A stretch of 6,780 nt of DNA, taken from assembly GCA_964368425.1 (NCBI GenBank), contig CAYJAP010000039.1, positions 1-6,780 on the forward strand, in the 5' to 3' direction. The DNA is from CAYJAP01 sp964368425. GTDB lineage: Bacteria > Bacillota > Clostridia > Christensenellales > UBA1242. Positions 4,901 through 6,780 of the stretch are shown piece after piece. Both the position numbers and the translations under genes were made by a program. Numbering within the stretch: position 1 is the first letter of the stretch; every line of letters starts with the position of its first letter. The notes below the pieces were generated by a model. The model worked only from the letters and a program-made list of their open reading frames with translations, was not told the DNA's origin and searched no databases.

Positions 4901-5920
4901 TTACGCGTCTATCTTGCCCATATATTCTATAAACTTTAGAACCTGAGTGCTATACCCCAACTCGTTGTCATACCACGCTACAAGCTTTACAAATGTTGGA
5001 CTCAACATAATACCTGCTCTTGAATCAAAGATACTTCCACGCTCATCACCGATAAAGTCGGAGGAAACTACAAGCTCGTCGGTGTATCCCATAACACCTT
5101 TCATTCCCTTAACTGTGTACGATTTTATCACCTTGCAAATTTCTTCGTACGTGGTTGCTTTAGCCAATCTAACAGTTAAATCAACAACAGAAACGTTCAA
5201 TGTTGGAACTCTAAAACTCATACCTGTCAACTTACCCTTAAGCTCAGGTATAACCTCTCCAACCGCTTTCGCTGCACCTGTAGACGATGGAATAATATTC
5301 CCACTCGCTGCACGTCCAGCTCTCCAGTCTTTTTTGCTGCTACCATCCACAGTAAGTTGAGTAGCTGTAGTTGCGTGTACTGTCGTCATCAAACCTTCAA
5401 CAATGCCGAAGTTGTCATTGATAATCTTCGCCAACGGAGCAAGACAGTTAGTAGTACAGCTTGCCTGGGAAACAACGCTCATCTTTTTGTTGTACTTCTC
5501 GTGGTTTACACCATAAACGAACATAGGAACTTCTTTACCAGGAGCGGTTATAATAACCTTCTTAGCCCCACCTTTCATATGTCTTTCAGCTTCTGTAGCT
5601 TTAGTAAATTTACCTGTAGCCTCTGTAATATACTCAGCTCCAGCACCTTTCCAATCGATCTCTTCTGGATTCATGTTACTAAAAAAAGATATTTCATTGC
5701 CGTTAACAATTAACTTTCCCTTTTTAATTTCGCAAGTACCATCAAATTTGCCATGTACAGTATCATACATCAGCATGTACTTTGCATACTCTATATCGAT
5801 AAAAGGATCATTTATAGCGACAACTTTTAAATTAGGAAATTTAAAAGACTGTCTCAAAAGTAGTCTTCCAATTCTACCAAAACCATTTATACCGATGTTA
5901 ATAACTTTTAATTTTGCCAT
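4901..5920 (-). CDS. gapA: Glyceraldehyde-3-phosphate dehydrogenase (class I, NAD-dependent type)
   Basis: This 339-residue cytosolic glycolytic enzyme oxidises and phosphorylates glyceraldehyde-3-phosphate to 1,3-bisphosphoglycerate with NAD+. The Rossmann motif INGFGRIGR lies at 11-19. Asp38 in AINDPF is the residue that favours NAD over NADP. The active site SCTTNC (154-159) has catalytic Cys155, and His182 in TTVHATTATQ is its base partner. Phosphate-site and fold motifs include DWRAGRAASGNIIPSSTGAAKAVG (198-221), FRVPTLNVSVVDLTV and WYDNELGYS. The AINDPFIDIEYAKYMLMYDTVHGKF region resembles the Escherichia coli GapA and eukaryotic type more than the form I associate with many Clostridia. 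The usual QKTVDGPS reads QLTVDGSS. The start is ATG with an AGGAG site. It has its own promoter and terminator, and no pgk or tpi lies beside it. Confidence 0.98.
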   Translation of the reverse strand: MAKLKVINIGINGFGRIGRLLLRQSFKFPNLKVVAINDPFIDIEYAKYMLMYDTVHGKFDGTCEIKKGKLIVNGNEISFFSNMNPEEIDWKGAGAEYITEATGKFTKATEAERHMKGGAKKVIITAPGKEVPMFVYGVNHEKYNKKMSVVSQASCTTNCLAPLAKIINDNFGIVEGLMTTVHATTATQLTVDGSSKKDWRAGRAASGNIIPSSTGAAKAVGEVIPELKGKLTGMSFRVPTLNVSVVDLTVRLAKATTYEEICKVIKSYTVKGMKGVMGYTDELVVSSDFIGDERGSIFDSRAGIMLSPTFVKLVAWYDNELGYSTQVLKFIEYMGKIDA

Positions 5921-5966
5921 TTTCCACTCCTAAAAAATATAATTATAAAGAACTCTTTACGATTGT

Positions 5967-5996
5967 ATTATACCAAATAATCCCGATTTAAGACAA
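5967..5996 (-). promoter_or_regulatory. Extended -10 promoter of gapA
   Basis: On the minus strand TGGTATAAT gives a perfect -10 (5967-5972) with the TGn extension. An upstream TTGTCT (5991-5996) sits at 18 bases as a moderate -35. The promoter lies over the 3' end of the aminopeptidase gene. Transcription would begin near 5960, leaving a leader of about 40 bases. A second TATAAT (5942-5947) lacks a good -35. Confidence 0.6.
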
Positions 5997-6780
5997 GTAA
6001 TTCAGGTAAGATAAATTCTCCATCTTTACGAATCAACTTTCCATCAAAGAATATTTCTCCCCCGCCATATTCCGGCCGTTGGTTTAAAATCAAATCCCAA
6101 TGGAGAGCGCTGCGATTACCGTTAAAAGCGTCGTCATAGGCATTACCCATAGCCAGATGGATACTGCCGTACATCTTCTCATCAAAGAGAATATCGTTGA
6201 CTGGCAACAGTACAAATGGGTTTAAACCAAAAGCAAATTCTCCTAAAAATCTTGAGCCAGCATCGGTATCTAAAATATCTATAAGTTTATCGGTATTCGA
6301 ACCGCACTCTGCCCGAACAACTTTTCCCTCTGCAAATTCAAGAAATATGTTGTCAAACCTGTCGCCATCGTGCATAACAGGTATGTTAAACCGAATATGT
6401 CCGTTTACACTATGCTTGACAGGAGCAGTGTACAGTTCGCCGTCAGGTATGTTGCTCTCGCCCGCACACTTGACAGATTTTATACCCTTTATGCTGAACG
6501 CCAAGTCTGTATTTGGAGCTACAATACGAACTTTATCCGTTTTACTCATTAAGCGAGCGAGCGGTTCCATACACTTTCTAAGTTTAGAATAATCCATCGT
6601 GCAGACTGTAAATAAGTAGTTCTCGAACTGCTCTGTAGGCAGTGCAGCAGATTGAGCAAAGGAAGTAGTGGGTAATTTCAGCAACACCCACTTTTTCTTT
6701 AATCGGGATTCAATATGCACCTTTCCGACATAAATACGTTGGTAATCTTGCAATTTTTTATTAGAAACTCCCTTCATCTC
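5968..6780 (-). CDS. M29-family metallo-aminopeptidase, C-terminal part (runs off the right edge)
   Basis: At least 269 residues of an M29 (AmpS/PepS/thermophilic aminopeptidase type) enzyme are present. It removes N-terminal amino acids from peptides using two metal ions, usually in the cytosol. Characteristic stretches are TDLAFSIKGIK (90-100), CAGESNIPDGELYTAPV (104-120), GEFAFGLNP (179-187), DEKMYGSIHLAMGNAY (199-214), NRSALHWDLI (221-230) and GGGEIFFDGKLIRKDG (238-253), counting from Met 6775-6777. Glu114, Glu180, His207, Tyr214, His226 and Asp228 fit the family's metal-ligand and catalytic set, so the visible part looks active. The family usually has about 370-410 residues, and the frame is open past this Met to the edge. 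The Met is therefore most likely internal, and roughly 100 residues lie outside the window. The stop is 47 bp before gapA, with no terminator between. Confidence 0.9.
   Translation of the reverse strand, partial: EMKGVSNKKLQDYQRIYVGKVHIESRLKKKWVLLKLPTTSFAQSAALPTEQFENYLFTVCTMDYSKLRKCMEPLARLMSKTDKVRIVAPNTDLAFSIKGIKSVKCAGESNIPDGELYTAPVKHSVNGHIRFNIPVMHDGDRFDNIFLEFAEGKVVRAECGSNTDKLIDILDTDAGSRFLGEFAFGLNPFVLLPVNDILFDEKMYGSIHLAMGNAYDDAFNGNRSALHWDLILNQRPEYGGGEIFFDGKLIRKDGEFILPELLVLNRDYLV

Noticed and set aside
4947..5933. Three plus-strand open frames (4947-5360, 5357-5713, 5673-5933)
   Set aside because: All lie opposite gapA, which has full-length family similarity. They have no recognisable domains and are shadows of its codon use.
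6197..6592. Plus-strand open frame of 131 codons
   Set aside because: It is antisense to the M29 aminopeptidase motifs, with no supporting signal or family match.

Overview
The window is a compact, AT-rich segment of a bacterial chromosome in which every supported gene lies on the minus strand, so it is read from right to left. Strong Shine-Dalgarno sites, short intrinsic terminators with U-tracts, NdoA-type MazF, and an acpS gene just upstream of mazF (as in Bacillus subtilis acpS-ydcC-alr-ndoAI-ndoA) point to Bacillota, probably an uncultivated Clostridia-like lineage. That placement is inference; no rRNA or other taxonomic marker is present.

Reading with transcription: the 3' part of an M29-family metallo-aminopeptidase enters from the right edge (6780-5968). 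Next is a single-gene glyceraldehyde-3-phosphate dehydrogenase unit, gapA (5920-4901), with an extended -10 promoter and a strong terminator. A 315-bp intergenic region follows. It holds that terminator, a decayed sequence resembling part of the next gene, an 8-bp inverted repeat and a TTGTAA-17-TATACT promoter. The promoter starts a tight housekeeping operon: zinc-ribbon/TM2-like membrane protein (4585-4109), mnmA (4116-3040), IMPACT/YigZ family (2975-2400), recX (2398-1787) and acpS (1778-1416). The operon ends at a hairpin terminator at 1330-1356. A 9-bp inverted repeat sits between mnmA and yigZ.

Next is a two-gene toxin-antitoxin-like unit with its own promoter: a 72-residue protein (1213-995) followed by MazF/NdoA endoribonuclease (962-615, TTG start) and a terminator at 568-597. 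The small upstream protein occupies the antitoxin position but lacks an evident ribbon-helix-helix domain. After about 300 bp of AT-rich, repeat-bearing intergenic DNA, a gene of unknown function runs off the left edge (312-1). It has a perfect consensus sigma-A promoter (TTGACA-17-TATAAT) and about 29% G+C.

The core genes cover central carbon metabolism (gapA), tRNA wobble-uridine thiolation (mnmA), control of RecA (recX), acyl-carrier-protein activation (acpS) and peptide turnover (M29). The least ordinary parts are the atypical MazF partner, the unknown gene at the left edge, and the decayed sequence in the gapA/TM2 intergenic region. I did not find a clear multi-gene novel system.
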